NCBI RefSeq assembly: GCF_032098525.1
Contig: NZ_CP134890.1
Location: 1,674,001 to 1,738,000 of the forward strand
Direction: 5' to 3'
From: Flavobacterium sp. PMTSA4
GTDB lineage: Bacteria; Bacteroidota; Bacteroidia; Flavobacteriales; Flavobacteriaceae
DNA: 64,000 nucleotides
Made by a program: the position numbers and the translations under genes. Below the pieces are notes generated by a model. That model was given only the letters and a program-made list of their open reading frames with translations, did not search any database and had not been told where the DNA came from. Positions within the stretch are counted from its first letter, which is position 1; each line of letters starts with the position of its first letter. Of this stretch, positions 9,607 to 17,543 are shown in pieces.

Positions 9607-9671
9607 CAAAAATATAAAAATAATTACCACATTTTACCACAAATTACCACTTTGTTAATAAGTTTTACCAC
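9607..9671 (-). promoter_or_regulatory. mraZ promoter with four MraZ-box-like repeats
   Basis: On the minus strand, GTGGTAA occurs at 9671-9665, 9650-9644, 9640-9634 and 9630-9624. The last three units are spaced exactly 10 bp apart, one helical turn; the first lies 21 bp away, about two turns. A Bacteroidota -7 element, TATTTTTG, lies at 9614-9607, which puts the transcript start near 9600 and leaves the repeats over the -33 region. E. coli MraZ binds tandem TGGGN repeats with similar phasing, so these are inferred MraZ sites. Confidence 0.75.
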
Positions 9672-9952
9672 TTTTTGAAACTTTAGAAATGAAAACTGTC
9701 GTTAAATCAAAATGATTTTTTTAAGAATTATTTAATAAATCATGAATTACAAGCATACTAAAAGAAAAATTAATACGTTATTTTCATTTTTAATGCGAAA
9801 AAGTCAAAAAAAAGAAGCAATGAGAAAATTTTAAAATTAAGAATAAGAATGTTGATAATTAGACTGTTAAAATTTAAAAGCTGCTGATACTGTTTTTTTA
9901 ACAATCCGGAGTAATTAAAGGTAATAAATCATATATTATATAAAGAAAATTA
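9672..9952. other. Divergent intergenic region without a recognisable gene
   Basis: This AT-rich spacer separates the minus-strand cell-wall operon from the plus-strand hydrolase gene. I see no convincing reading frame with a ribosome-binding region, no structured RNA and no repeats other than A and T runs. Confidence 0.5.
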
Positions 9953-9960
9953 TATATTTG
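9953..9960 (+). promoter_or_regulatory. -7 promoter element of the alpha/beta hydrolase gene
   Basis: TATATTTG is a perfect match to the Bacteroidota -7 consensus TAnnTTTG. Transcription would begin near 9966, 20 bp before the ATG at 9987. No clear TTG is seen at the -33 distance. Because the upstream in-frame GTG at 9960 lies inside this element, it cannot be the translation start if the promoter is used. Confidence 0.65.
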
Positions 9961-9986
9961 TGACATACGGAAAGCACCTATTTTTA

Positions 9987-10751
9987 ATGGAAAAAATTTA
10001 TAAAAAAGAAGGACGATATTCTTATTTTGAAGCTGGTGAAGGAACACCAATAGTAGTATTACACGGACTAATGGGTGGTTTGAGTAATTTTGGAGATGTT
10101 GCTGATTATTTTTCTAATAATGGCTATAAAGTTGTTATTCCGGAGTTACCACTTTACACTCAAAATATTCTAAAAACTAATGTAAAGGCTTTTGCCAAAT
10201 ATGTAAAAGATTTTATCACATTTAAAGGATTTGATAGAGTAATCCTTTTAGGAAATTCTCTTGGTGGACATATTGCTTTATACCATTCTAAAATGTATCC
10301 TGAAAAAGTTGCAGGGATTGTAATTACCGGAAGTTCTGGTCTTTACGAAAGTGCAATGGGTGATAGTTATCCAAAACGAGGTGATTATGAATATATAAAA
10401 GCTAAAACTGAAGGTGTTTTTTATGACCCAAAAATAGCAACCAAAGAAATTGTTGATGAAGTTTTTGCAATTGTAAATGACAGAATAAAAGTCATCAAAA
10501 CTTTAACAATAGCCAAAAGTGCTATTCGTCATAACATGGCAAAAGATTTACCTAAAATGCATGAGAAAACATGCATTATTTGGGGTAAAAATGACAAAGT
10601 TACACCTCCAGAAGTTGCCGAAGAATTTCATAAATTAATGCCAAATTCCTCCTTATATTGGATTGATAAATGTGGTCATGCCGCCATGATGGAACATCCT
10701 GAAGAATTTAACAGAATTTTGCATGAATGGTTAAAAGAAGTACATTTGTAA
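9987..10751 (+). CDS. Alpha/beta-fold hydrolase
   Basis: This is a cytoplasmic serine hydrolase of unknown substrate, 254 residues, with no signal peptide. The oxyanion-hole motif HGLMGG lies near residue 26. The nucleophile elbow GNSLGG places Ser91 as nucleophile; Asp203 (GKNDKV) and His231 (CGHAAMMEHP) complete the triad. The start chosen is ATG 9987; a longer frame from GTG 9960 overlaps the -7 promoter box and lacks the usual N-terminus. The gene stands alone, with its own promoter and terminator, ahead of engB. Confidence 0.88.
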   Translation: MEKIYKKEGRYSYFEAGEGTPIVVLHGLMGGLSNFGDVADYFSNNGYKVVIPELPLYTQNILKTNVKAFAKYVKDFITFKGFDRVILLGNSLGGHIALYHSKMYPEKVAGIVITGSSGLYESAMGDSYPKRGDYEYIKAKTEGVFYDPKIATKEIVDEVFAIVNDRIKVIKTLTIAKSAIRHNMAKDLPKMHEKTCIIWGKNDKVTPPEVAEEFHKLMPNSSLYWIDKCGHAAMMEHPEEFNRILHEWLKEVHL

Positions 10752-10757
10752 CAATAT

Positions 10758-10785
10758 AAAGTTCCTGAATTGGAACTTTTTTTAT
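10758..10785 (+). terminator. Intrinsic terminator after the hydrolase gene
   Basis: Stem AAAGTTCC / GGAACTTT (10758-10765 and 10772-10779) closes a 6 nt loop and is followed by a T tract. Confidence 0.75.
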
Positions 10786-10794
10786 TTAAAAATC

Positions 10795-11412
10795 ATGGAA
10801 ATAAATCAAGCCGAGTTTATAATTAGCAATTCTGAAGTGAGCAAATGTCCGAAAGAACCTTTGCCAGAATATGCTTTTATTGGTCGCTCTAATGTTGGAA
10901 AATCTTCATTGATAAATATGTTGACCAATCATAAAAATTTGGCTAAAACTTCGGGTAAACCAGGGAAAACGCAATTAATAAATCATTTTAAGATTAATCA
11001 AAATTGGTTTTTAGTCGATTTACCTGGTTATGGATATGCTAGAGTTTCAAAAAAAACAAAAGAAGTTTTTCAAAAGTTTATTACCGATTATTTTGAAAAA
11101 AGAGAACAGTTAGTTTGCGGTTTTGTGTTAATTGACATTAGACTAGAAGCTCAAAAAATAGACCTAGAATTCATCAATTATTTAGGAGAAATTGAAGTCC
11201 CATTTTGTTTAATTTTCACCAAAGCTGATAAAATAAGTAAAACAAAAATAGATTCTCATATTGCAGCCTATCGAAAAGCATTGCTGGCTAATAACTGGGA
11301 AGAAATGCCGCAACATTTTGTAACTTCTTCTACCGAAGGCACAGGAAGAAAAGAATTGTTAGAATTTATCGACTCTGTAAATCAAGAAATGTTTAAGGAT
11401 AATGGATTTTAA
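10795..11412 (+). CDS. engB: EngB (YsxC/YihA), ribosome-biogenesis GTPase
   Basis: EngB is an essential TRAFAC GTPase that helps assemble the large ribosomal subunit. The protein has 205 residues. All G motifs are visible: G1 GRSNVGKSS (residues 30-38), a G2 threonine in the GKTQ segment near 59, G3 DLPG (75-78), G4 TKAD (142-145) and G5 TSS near 175. The gene ends in a terminator shared with the convergent gldC. Confidence 0.95.
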   Translation: MEINQAEFIISNSEVSKCPKEPLPEYAFIGRSNVGKSSLINMLTNHKNLAKTSGKPGKTQLINHFKINQNWFLVDLPGYGYARVSKKTKEVFQKFITDYFEKREQLVCGFVLIDIRLEAQKIDLEFINYLGEIEVPFCLIFTKADKISKTKIDSHIAAYRKALLANNWEEMPQHFVTSSTEGTGRKELLEFIDSVNQEMFKDNGF

Positions 11413-11440
11413 AAAAAGCGGTCAAATGACCGCTTTTTTT
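11411..11440. terminator. Bidirectional terminator between engB and gldC
   Basis: The stem GCGGTCA / TGACCGC around a 2 nt centre is flanked by A7 on the left and T7 or more on the right, so it can end transcription in both directions. Confidence 0.85.
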
Positions 11441-11769
11441 TATTTAGTTAATTCCATTTTTTCGGCAAAATATTGACAAAAATCTTTCATAGTTTCGGTC
11501 ATTTTTTCATCGGCAGTTGCACGTTTAAAAGTATCAGCCATAGCTACTAAAGTTTGATGAAAAAATTGCTTCATTTCATCTACAGGCATATCTTTTGTCC
11601 ATAAATCGATGCGTAATGTTTCTTTTGCATTTGCATCCCAAATGGATAACATCATTGCTTTTGCTTCTTCTAAATCAACACCGCCATCTTGAGCAGACCA
11701 AGTCAATTTTTCTGGAACTCTGTTTTCGTCTAATTCTACTACGAATTTTATTTCTGAAGTTTTATTCAT
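11440..11769 (-). CDS. gldC: GldC, gliding motility protein
   Basis: GldC is a small soluble protein encoded next to GldB in gliding Bacteroidota; in Flavobacterium johnsoniae its loss impairs gliding without abolishing it. The product here is 109 residues from ATG 11769 (MNKTSEIKF), with the segment TWSAQDGG near residue 28 and a helical C-terminus. A longer frame starts 10 codons upstream inside gldB, but its leader (IAQNTNQKR) looks like gldB read out of frame. The chosen ATG overlaps the gldB stop by 8 bp, so the two genes are co-transcribed. Confidence 0.88.
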   Translation of the reverse strand: MNKTSEIKFVVELDENRVPEKLTWSAQDGGVDLEEAKAMMLSIWDANAKETLRIDLWTKDMPVDEMKQFFHQTLVAMADTFKRATADEKMTETMKDFCQYFAEKMELTK

Positions 11770-12730
11770 TCTTTTTTGGTTTGTATTTTGAGCGATCAAA
11801 AATTTCTTTATAATCCATTTTTAGTAAATCTTGAACTGTTACTTTCTCGTTATTTTTCATAAATGAACGAACTATTTGCCAACCAATCCATTGTCCTACT
11901 CTACCTGGTGATTCATTATCAATTTCTAAGTAAAACTTGGAAAAAGGAGCAAGATTTATAAATCGATTTGGCAATCTTGAATCGGAACTATATAATATAT
12001 TTTCGTCTATAAAAAATCGCCACATATAACTTTCATTTTCTTGACACCAAGTAATTTGTTCTGGCAAATAACCAATTTTTTCGGCATCTGTATAATCAGG
12101 CAATAACAAATCTTTTAAGTATAATTCTTTACCATAATAAATCATCTCAGCTAAAAGTGATTTATCTTGTGATGGCGGATTTGTTCTCATCGCAAAACTC
12201 GAAACTATATCTGGCATCATTTGTCTTTCCTCGAAATTTTGCTTCAAATAAGCTGGAAATTCATAAAACTTGTGCTCTTTTCCTAGATATAATTCTAATG
12301 CAATAATCAATTTATCATTGGCATAAATTGCTTTGTTGTTATAATCCATTTCACCAATAACCGTATAAACTGTTGGAGTAATTATTGTTGGGAAATAATA
12401 TTTAAGATGTTTGAAAAGTTCTTCAATTTCTGTTGTTTGTTTACCAAAATTACTGTACTTTTTTTCAGTTTCATCATAAAGTTCACGCCACAAAGGATTT
12501 TGCATTTTATCTAACCAAACTCTATCATCATTTCCTTCCGGAAAGAAAAATGGATATTCAGCTTTTAAATTTTGCAAATCCGAAGGTTTTGCCTCAAAAA
12601 AAGCTTTATCAAATCGAACTACTCTTATTTGCACAGGAATTTCTTCGACTGCTTTTTCTACTTTAGATTTTTTATCACAAGAAATGAATAGCAAAAGGAA
12701 AAAGGAAACTAAAAAAAGAGATTTTTTCAT
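11762..12730 (-). CDS. gldB: GldB, gliding motility lipoprotein
   Basis: GldB is a lipoprotein required for gliding and for T9SS function in Flavobacterium. From ATG 12730 the product is 322 residues, beginning with a lipoprotein signal peptide MKKSLFLVSFFLLLFISC; the lipidated residue would be Cys18. The body is typical of GldB: PFFFPEGNDD near residue 61, FPAYLKQNF near 147, and GRVGQWIGWQIVRSF near the C-terminus. The longer frame (start 12754) adds MIYFNFKL, which would bury the signal peptide. It shares a promoter region with divergent nadE. Confidence 0.92.
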   Translation of the reverse strand: MKKSLFLVSFFLLLFISCDKKSKVEKAVEEIPVQIRVVRFDKAFFEAKPSDLQNLKAEYPFFFPEGNDDRVWLDKMQNPLWRELYDETEKKYSNFGKQTTEIEELFKHLKYYFPTIITPTVYTVIGEMDYNNKAIYANDKLIIALELYLGKEHKFYEFPAYLKQNFEERQMMPDIVSSFAMRTNPPSQDKSLLAEMIYYGKELYLKDLLLPDYTDAEKIGYLPEQITWCQENESYMWRFFIDENILYSSDSRLPNRFINLAPFSKFYLEIDNESPGRVGQWIGWQIVRSFMKNNEKVTVQDLLKMDYKEIFDRSKYKPKKNE

Positions 12731-12777
12731 TAATTTAAAATTAAAGTAAATCACAAGTGAAAAATGTTTTGATTTTT

Positions 12778-12814
12778 TAACTTTGCAAATATACGTTTCA
12801 GTTTCTTAAAACAA
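12778..12814. promoter_or_regulatory. Back-to-back divergent -7 elements for nadE (+) and gldB (-)
   Basis: The plus strand reads TAACTTTG at 12778-12785, a perfect -7 element for nadE. The very next eight bases, CAAATATA at 12786-12793, are TATATTTG on the minus strand, a perfect -7 element for gldB. The gldB promoter also has a TTG at 12814-12812 with an 18 bp spacer. No good -33 is visible for nadE. Polymerases at the two sites would collide, so initiation is probably mutually exclusive. Confidence 0.7.
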
Positions 12815-12823
12815 TCCTAACAA

Positions 12824-13627
12824 ATGACTAAAAAAAGTGCTATTAAAGTTGAAGAAGTAAATAATTACATCGTCAATTGGTTAGAAGAATATGCTCAAAA
12901 AGCAAAAGTAAACGGTTTTGTGGTAGGAATTTCAGGCGGAATTGATTCTGCAGTTACCTCAACACTTTGTGCTCAAACTGGATTGAAAACGCTTTGTGTA
13001 GAAATGCCAATTCATCAAGATATTAAACAAGTTAATAGAGGAAAAGAACATATTGAACAATTAAAAAGCAGGTTTTCTAATGTTTCTCATGTTATTACTG
13101 ATTTGACTGATGTTTTTGAAACTTTTAAAACTGAAGTACCAATTAGTGAAGATGAAACGAAGTATAATTTATCACTCGCAAACACCAGAGCTAGATTAAG
13201 AATGACTACTCTTTATTTTCATGCAGGAATAAATGGTTTGCTGGTTGCTGGAACTGGAAATAAAGTTGAAGATTTTGGAGTTGGATTTTACACAAAATAT
13301 GGCGATGGTGGCGTTGATTTAAGTCCGATTGCCGATTTAATGAAAAGTGATGTTTATGCTTTAGCTGAATTTTTAAAAGTTCCCAATTCGATACAAATTG
13401 CGGCTCCAACCGACGGCTTGTTTGGTGATTCACGTACCGATGAAGACCAACTCGGAGCAAGTTATGACGAATTGGAATGGGCAATGCTTGAATCAGAGAA
13501 AAATAAAACAGTTGAAGATTTTAGTGGTAGAGAAAAAGAGGTTTTTAGTATCTATAAACGCTTGAATACTGCCAACAAACACAAAATGGAACCTATACCT
13601 GTATGTATACTTCCAAAAAATTTGTAA
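12824..13627 (+). CDS. nadE: NadE, NH3-dependent NAD+ synthetase
   Basis: NadE amidates nicotinic acid adenine dinucleotide to NAD+ using ATP and ammonia. The 267-residue protein is the short form without the glutaminase domain. The PP-loop SGGIDSAV is at residues 37-44. Further conserved segments are GTGNKVEDFGVGFYTKYGDG near 143 and DGLFGDSRTDEDQLG near 198. The gene faces away from gldB, a pairing I recall from other flavobacteria. Confidence 0.95.
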   Translation: MTKKSAIKVEEVNNYIVNWLEEYAQKAKVNGFVVGISGGIDSAVTSTLCAQTGLKTLCVEMPIHQDIKQVNRGKEHIEQLKSRFSNVSHVITDLTDVFETFKTEVPISEDETKYNLSLANTRARLRMTTLYFHAGINGLLVAGTGNKVEDFGVGFYTKYGDGGVDLSPIADLMKSDVYALAEFLKVPNSIQIAAPTDGLFGDSRTDEDQLGASYDELEWAMLESEKNKTVEDFSGREKEVFSIYKRLNTANKHKMEPIPVCILPKNL

Positions 13628-13711
13628 TATTTTCACTAATTAATAGTATTATTTCTATTTTTTCAGTATTTTTACTCTAAATTTCTATTAATTTTATCAA
13701 ATACCACAATT

Positions 13712-14341
13712 ATGATAAACGTATGTATTGCTGATAACTTTCCAGTTGTACACTTTGGTATCAAAGCTTATTTCAAAGACCACAGTGAAATAAACATTGC
13801 ATCCAACGTAGGGAATTTTTTCATGATACCAGATGCATTAAGAAACAAAGAAATCGATGTTTTAATAATGGATTTGGAACTTGACGGATTAAATAGTATT
13901 TATGAAGTTAAGTCAATCATCAAAAATTTTCCAAAAACTAAAGTTATTATTTTCAGTAGCTTGTCAGAACACATCTATGCACCAAATGCTATAAAAGCTG
14001 GTTGTGCTGGTTATGTTCATAAGACATCAAAACTTGAGAATTTGGGAATTACTATTGTTAAAGTTAGCAATGGTCAAATTATCCTAAATGACGACATCAA
14101 GAAAAAATTAGCATTAATTGCTAAACAAAACAAAACGGAACGATTGTACCGTAAACTTTCAAACCGAGAAATTGAAGTTCTTCGTTTTTTAAGTGATGGA
14201 AAAAAGAACAACGAAATTGCTAAGATTTTGAAGCTTAACGAAAAAACTATTAGTACTTACAAACTTCGTCTTTTGACTAAGTTGAATGTAACTAATTTAG
14301 TTGACCTTGTTAATAAAGCAAAAACTTTAGAAATCGTCTAA
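13712..14341 (+). CDS. Orphan response regulator, NarL/LuxR type
   Basis: The 209-residue protein joins a receiver domain (about residues 1-120) to a LuxR-type helix-turn-helix (about 145-205). The phosphoacceptor is probably Asp54 (LIMDLELDG). The usual N-terminal acidic pair is reduced to D8-N9, which may affect metal binding. The switch lysine is in VHKTSK, near residue 104. The DNA-binding domain has LSNREIEVLRFLSDGKKN and the recognition helix region NEKTISTYKLRLLTKL. No histidine kinase is encoded in the window, so its partner is unknown. Confidence 0.88.
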   Translation: MINVCIADNFPVVHFGIKAYFKDHSEINIASNVGNFFMIPDALRNKEIDVLIMDLELDGLNSIYEVKSIIKNFPKTKVIIFSSLSEHIYAPNAIKAGCAGYVHKTSKLENLGITIVKVSNGQIILNDDIKKKLALIAKQNKTERLYRKLSNREIEVLRFLSDGKKNNEIAKILKLNEKTISTYKLRLLTKLNVTNLVDLVNKAKTLEIV

Positions 14342-14373
14342 AAAAAAATCCCGAGAAATCGGGATTTTTTTTT
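14341..14373. terminator. Bidirectional terminator between the response regulator and dnaG
   Basis: Stem ATCCCGA / TCGGGAT with a 4 nt loop, preceded by A8 and followed by T9. It overlaps the ends of both convergent genes. Confidence 0.85.
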
Positions 14374-16348
14374 AATAATAAGTTGAACGTATTCTGCCTA
14401 TTTTATTAGTCAGTACGACTTTTAACTTATTGTAATCGTTTATGTTTGTCTTTAATTCTTCAACGTCTATTTCCTGGTTAACTGTGAACTCATTCATTAA
14501 ATCAGCAACCAATTTATTGATTAAATATTCTCTAAAGGAAATTATAGTTTCTGAAACATATTGACTTATAGTTTGGTCTTTTTGCTTTACATAAATATGC
14601 TTAGTTTCCCAATTATGTAAAGTTTCTTTTTCATCTTGCATCAAAATATCGGTAACCATCTGAGCTTGTTCTTCAGGTAATTGTTGCAAATATTGTTCTT
14701 GATTAAAAACTTCTTCTTGATTATATCGAGCTATTAAATCAATGTAAATTTCTTTAAACAATGGATTTGCTAGTTCAATTTCGTCTTCTTGCAAACTCAA
14801 AAATATTCTTTGAAAAACTTTATAATTATTTTTTTCGGCAATTTCAATTGTTTCACCTTCTTCGTTTAGCTTCAGAATAACATCTTCAAATTCAGCCTCA
14901 TGATTTCCATAAAGCAATAATATTTCAATTAATTTACGTTCTAATTTATATATAATATTTACTTTTTCTTGCGAAAATTGAGTTTCGGTTTTTACAACTT
15001 CAAAGGCTTTTTGATCTTGCTTAAATTTTTTATCAGCTTCAGAAATATCTTTTTTAACCAATTGCGCCAAAGTATTCAACAAAACTTGTTCAGAAATATC
15101 CATTATTCTGGAACATTCCTGAATATAGATTTCTCTTTTAATTCTATCTGGAATTTTAGAAATACTGACAACCATATCACGAATTAAATCCGCTTTTTTT
15201 ATTGGATCGTTTTTAGCTTCATCCATCAAAATAGAAGCTTTAAACTGAATGAAATCTTTAGCATTAGTTTCTAAGTACAATACTAAATCCTCAAACGAAT
15301 TTTTTCGAGCAAAACTATCGGGATCATCGCCTTCTAGAAAAGTGCAAACTTTCACATTCATTCCTTCTTCCAAAATCAAATCTATTCCACGAATAGAAGC
15401 TCGCAATCCAGCAGCATCTCCATCAAAAAGCACCGTAATGTTTTTTGTCAAACGATTGATTAGTCGGATTTGGTCTGGTGTTAAGGCTGTTCCTGAAGAA
15501 GCTACAACATTTTCAATTCCGGCTTGATGCATTTGAATCACATCGGTATAACCTTCAACTAAATAGCAATTATTTTGTTTGGCAATAGCTTGTTTGGCAT
15601 GAAAAATTCCATACAATACTTTACTTTTATGGTAAATATCGCTTTCAGGAGAATTAAGGTATTTTGCCGCTTTTTTATCATTGCTTAAAATTCTTCCACC
15701 AAAACCTAAAACTCTTCCCGACATTGATTGAATAGGAAACATTACTCGACCTTTGAAACGGTCAAATTGTTTGTCTTCTTTTACAATTGTCAAACCTGTT
15801 TTTTCCAAATAATCAAGTAAATAACCTTTCGACAATGCTTCTTTAGTAAAAGCATCCCAACTTTCTGGTGAATATCCTAATCCAAATTTGGTAATTGTTT
15901 CAGAAGTAAAACCTCTTTCTTTAAAATAAGAAAGTCCGATAGCTTTTCCTTCTTCGGTATTAAGCATGGTTTCTTGAAAATATTTTTTAGCAAATTCAGA
16001 AACCAAATACATGCTTTCTTTTTCACTTGCAATGGCTTTGTCTTCATTTGAAACTTCTGTCTCTTCTATTTCAATATTGTATCTTTTTGCTAAAAAACGA
16101 ATGGCTTCCGGGTACGTGAAATGCTCGTGTTCCATCAAAAAAGTAACAACACTTCCGCCTTTTCCGGTACTAAAATCTTTCCAAATTTGTTTTACAGGCG
16201 AAACCATGAACGAAGGAGTTCGTTCTTCTGAAAATGGACTTAATCCTTTAAAGTTACTTCCAGCACGTTTTAGTTGAACAAAATCGCCTATGACTTCTTC
16301 TACTCTAGCGGTTTCAAAAACTTTATCAATGGTTTCTCTGGTAATCAA
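14372..16348 (-). CDS. dnaG: DnaG primase with a cysteine-less CHC2 domain
   Basis: DnaG makes RNA primers at the replication fork. The 658-residue protein has the normal order: N-terminal CHC2-type domain (about 1-100), TOPRIM catalytic core (EGYTDVI near residue 264, DGDAAG near 307) and a C-terminal helicase-interaction region. The N-terminal domain aligns well with CHC2 (GLSPFSEERTPSF, KDFSTGKGG), but every zinc ligand is replaced: the two Cys-x2-(His/Cys) pairs become Ser37/Ser40 and Asp58/Thr61. The rest is intact, so the protein is probably functional with a zinc-free fold. Confidence 0.94.
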   Translation of the reverse strand: MITRETIDKVFETARVEEVIGDFVQLKRAGSNFKGLSPFSEERTPSFMVSPVKQIWKDFSTGKGGSVVTFLMEHEHFTYPEAIRFLAKRYNIEIEETEVSNEDKAIASEKESMYLVSEFAKKYFQETMLNTEEGKAIGLSYFKERGFTSETITKFGLGYSPESWDAFTKEALSKGYLLDYLEKTGLTIVKEDKQFDRFKGRVMFPIQSMSGRVLGFGGRILSNDKKAAKYLNSPESDIYHKSKVLYGIFHAKQAIAKQNNCYLVEGYTDVIQMHQAGIENVVASSGTALTPDQIRLINRLTKNITVLFDGDAAGLRASIRGIDLILEEGMNVKVCTFLEGDDPDSFARKNSFEDLVLYLETNAKDFIQFKASILMDEAKNDPIKKADLIRDMVVSISKIPDRIKREIYIQECSRIMDISEQVLLNTLAQLVKKDISEADKKFKQDQKAFEVVKTETQFSQEKVNIIYKLERKLIEILLLYGNHEAEFEDVILKLNEEGETIEIAEKNNYKVFQRIFLSLQEDEIELANPLFKEIYIDLIARYNQEEVFNQEQYLQQLPEEQAQMVTDILMQDEKETLHNWETKHIYVKQKDQTISQYVSETIISFREYLINKLVADLMNEFTVNQEIDVEELKTNINDYNKLKVVLTNKIGRIRSTYY

Positions 16349-16373
16349 GATTTTTGGTTCTAAATTTAGAATT

Positions 16374-16407
16374 CAAAGTTACATGATAAAATAAAAAAAA
16401 CCTACAA
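16374..16407 (-). promoter_or_regulatory. dnaG promoter
   Basis: On the minus strand, TTG at 16407-16405 and TAACTTTG at 16381-16374 are separated by 23 bp, which fits the Bacteroidota consensus. The predicted start is about 20 bp before the ATG at 16348. The -33 element lies within the terminator of the upstream gene. Confidence 0.6.
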
Positions 16408-16438
16408 GCTTTTGAAAACTTGCAGGTTTCTTGCATAA
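16391..16438 (-). terminator. Terminator of the sigma factor-beta-barrel operon
   Basis: Read on the minus strand, an imperfect stem (AACCTGCAAG pairing with CTTGTAGGTT, a single G-T pair, around 10 nt) is followed by T8. It lies just after the outer-membrane protein gene. Confidence 0.7.
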
Positions 16439-16459
16439 ACTAACCTTAACCTAAATTTT

Positions 16460-17512
16460 TTAATTTAAATCGAAACGAACTCCTAATGAAATATTGTTTT
16501 GTTTCACAGCATTGTTTCTAAACAACGGATTCAAATCGTATTTTACATATAAACTTGTTTCTTTGTAACCTATGTAAGCACTTAATCCGTAGATAAAATT
16601 GCTTGAATTGAAATCGCCTTTCATTTTTTCTTTAATCTCTATGTCATCGATTTCGTATTTCAAAATTTGTTTTGATTTAACACGAACTCCTGCATAACCA
16701 CCAAATCCCATTCTGAACGCTTGGTGTGTTCTGAAATACGTTTTATCGTCTTTTATTGTTTTACCTGAAAAATCAAATTCAAAATGTAATGGTGCAACCA
16801 AATACACATTTCTGAATCTAGATTCTTTTAAGTTTAATCCGCTATCTTCTAAATTAGTTTGGTTTCCGTTTACAACAAACATTCTGTTATCTGTTGGCCT
16901 TAAATTGTTATACATTACAGACATTCCATACTTTAAATGCAATAAATTACTGTTTTTGGCAATTCGTGTATTATAAGTCAAACCCCATTCGTAGAAGTGT
17001 GAACCCCAAAATCTGAAGTCAGAATTCTCGATATCTCCATCAGTAACTACATTATTTAAACCAGCTGCAAACACAAATTGAGACGTAGTTCTTTTTTCTT
17101 TATAGGTTTTATTATATCTTATAGTATCATTTTTAAAATTAATTGAAATTCTTCCTATTTTGACTCTTGAAGAATCATTTTTATCTGAACTTAAAATTTT
17201 ACCATTTACTTTTTGTTGAACTAATTCTTTTAATTCTTCTTGTGAAACAGCTACTTTATTTTCAATAATCAAAGCTCTAGCTTCAGCTAATTTTTTCTTT
17301 TTGTCATCAGCTTCTTTTTTTGTAATTGTTCCGTTTTCAAATTGTTTGTTTACTTCTTCAATTTCAATTTTTAATGCTTCTTTCTCTTCTTTTGTAATTC
17401 TTTCAATCTTTTCTGCAATTTGTCTTGCTTTAGATTCAAAGGTTTCCTGTGCGGTAATTTTTCCTGCCAATAGGCATGCCGCTACTGCTAAGTAAATTGT
17501 AAAATTCCTCAT
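16460..17512 (-). CDS. Predicted outer-membrane beta-barrel protein with an N-terminal coiled coil
   Basis: The 350-residue protein starts with a signal peptide cut near residue 21 (ITAQ). Residues about 25-100 are Lys- and Glu-rich and helical, and probably form a coiled coil (KIERITKEEKEALKIEIEEV). From about 130 onward, alternating aromatic and polar strands resemble a small OMP beta-barrel, ending LGVRFDLN. It is the last gene of an operon with an ECF sigma factor and an anti-sigma-like protein, 31 bp after the latter. The function is not recognised; an envelope-stress or adhesin-like role is a guess from context. Confidence 0.75.
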   Translation of the reverse strand: MRNFTIYLAVAACLLAGKITAQETFESKARQIAEKIERITKEEKEALKIEIEEVNKQFENGTITKKEADDKKKKLAEARALIIENKVAVSQEELKELVQQKVNGKILSSDKNDSSRVKIGRISINFKNDTIRYNKTYKEKRTTSQFVFAAGLNNVVTDGDIENSDFRFWGSHFYEWGLTYNTRIAKNSNLLHLKYGMSVMYNNLRPTDNRMFVVNGNQTNLEDSGLNLKESRFRNVYLVAPLHFEFDFSGKTIKDDKTYFRTHQAFRMGFGGYAGVRVKSKQILKYEIDDIEIKEKMKGDFNSSNFIYGLSAYIGYKETSLYVKYDLNPLFRNNAVKQNNISLGVRFDLN

Positions 17513-17543
17513 GATTGTTTGTTTTAAAATGATTAATGATTAT

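Noticed and set aside
9960..9986. GTG-initiated N-terminal extension of the alpha/beta hydrolase
   Set aside because: The GTG starts on the last base of a perfect -7 element, so it would not be on the transcript; ATG 9987 gives the usual N-terminus.
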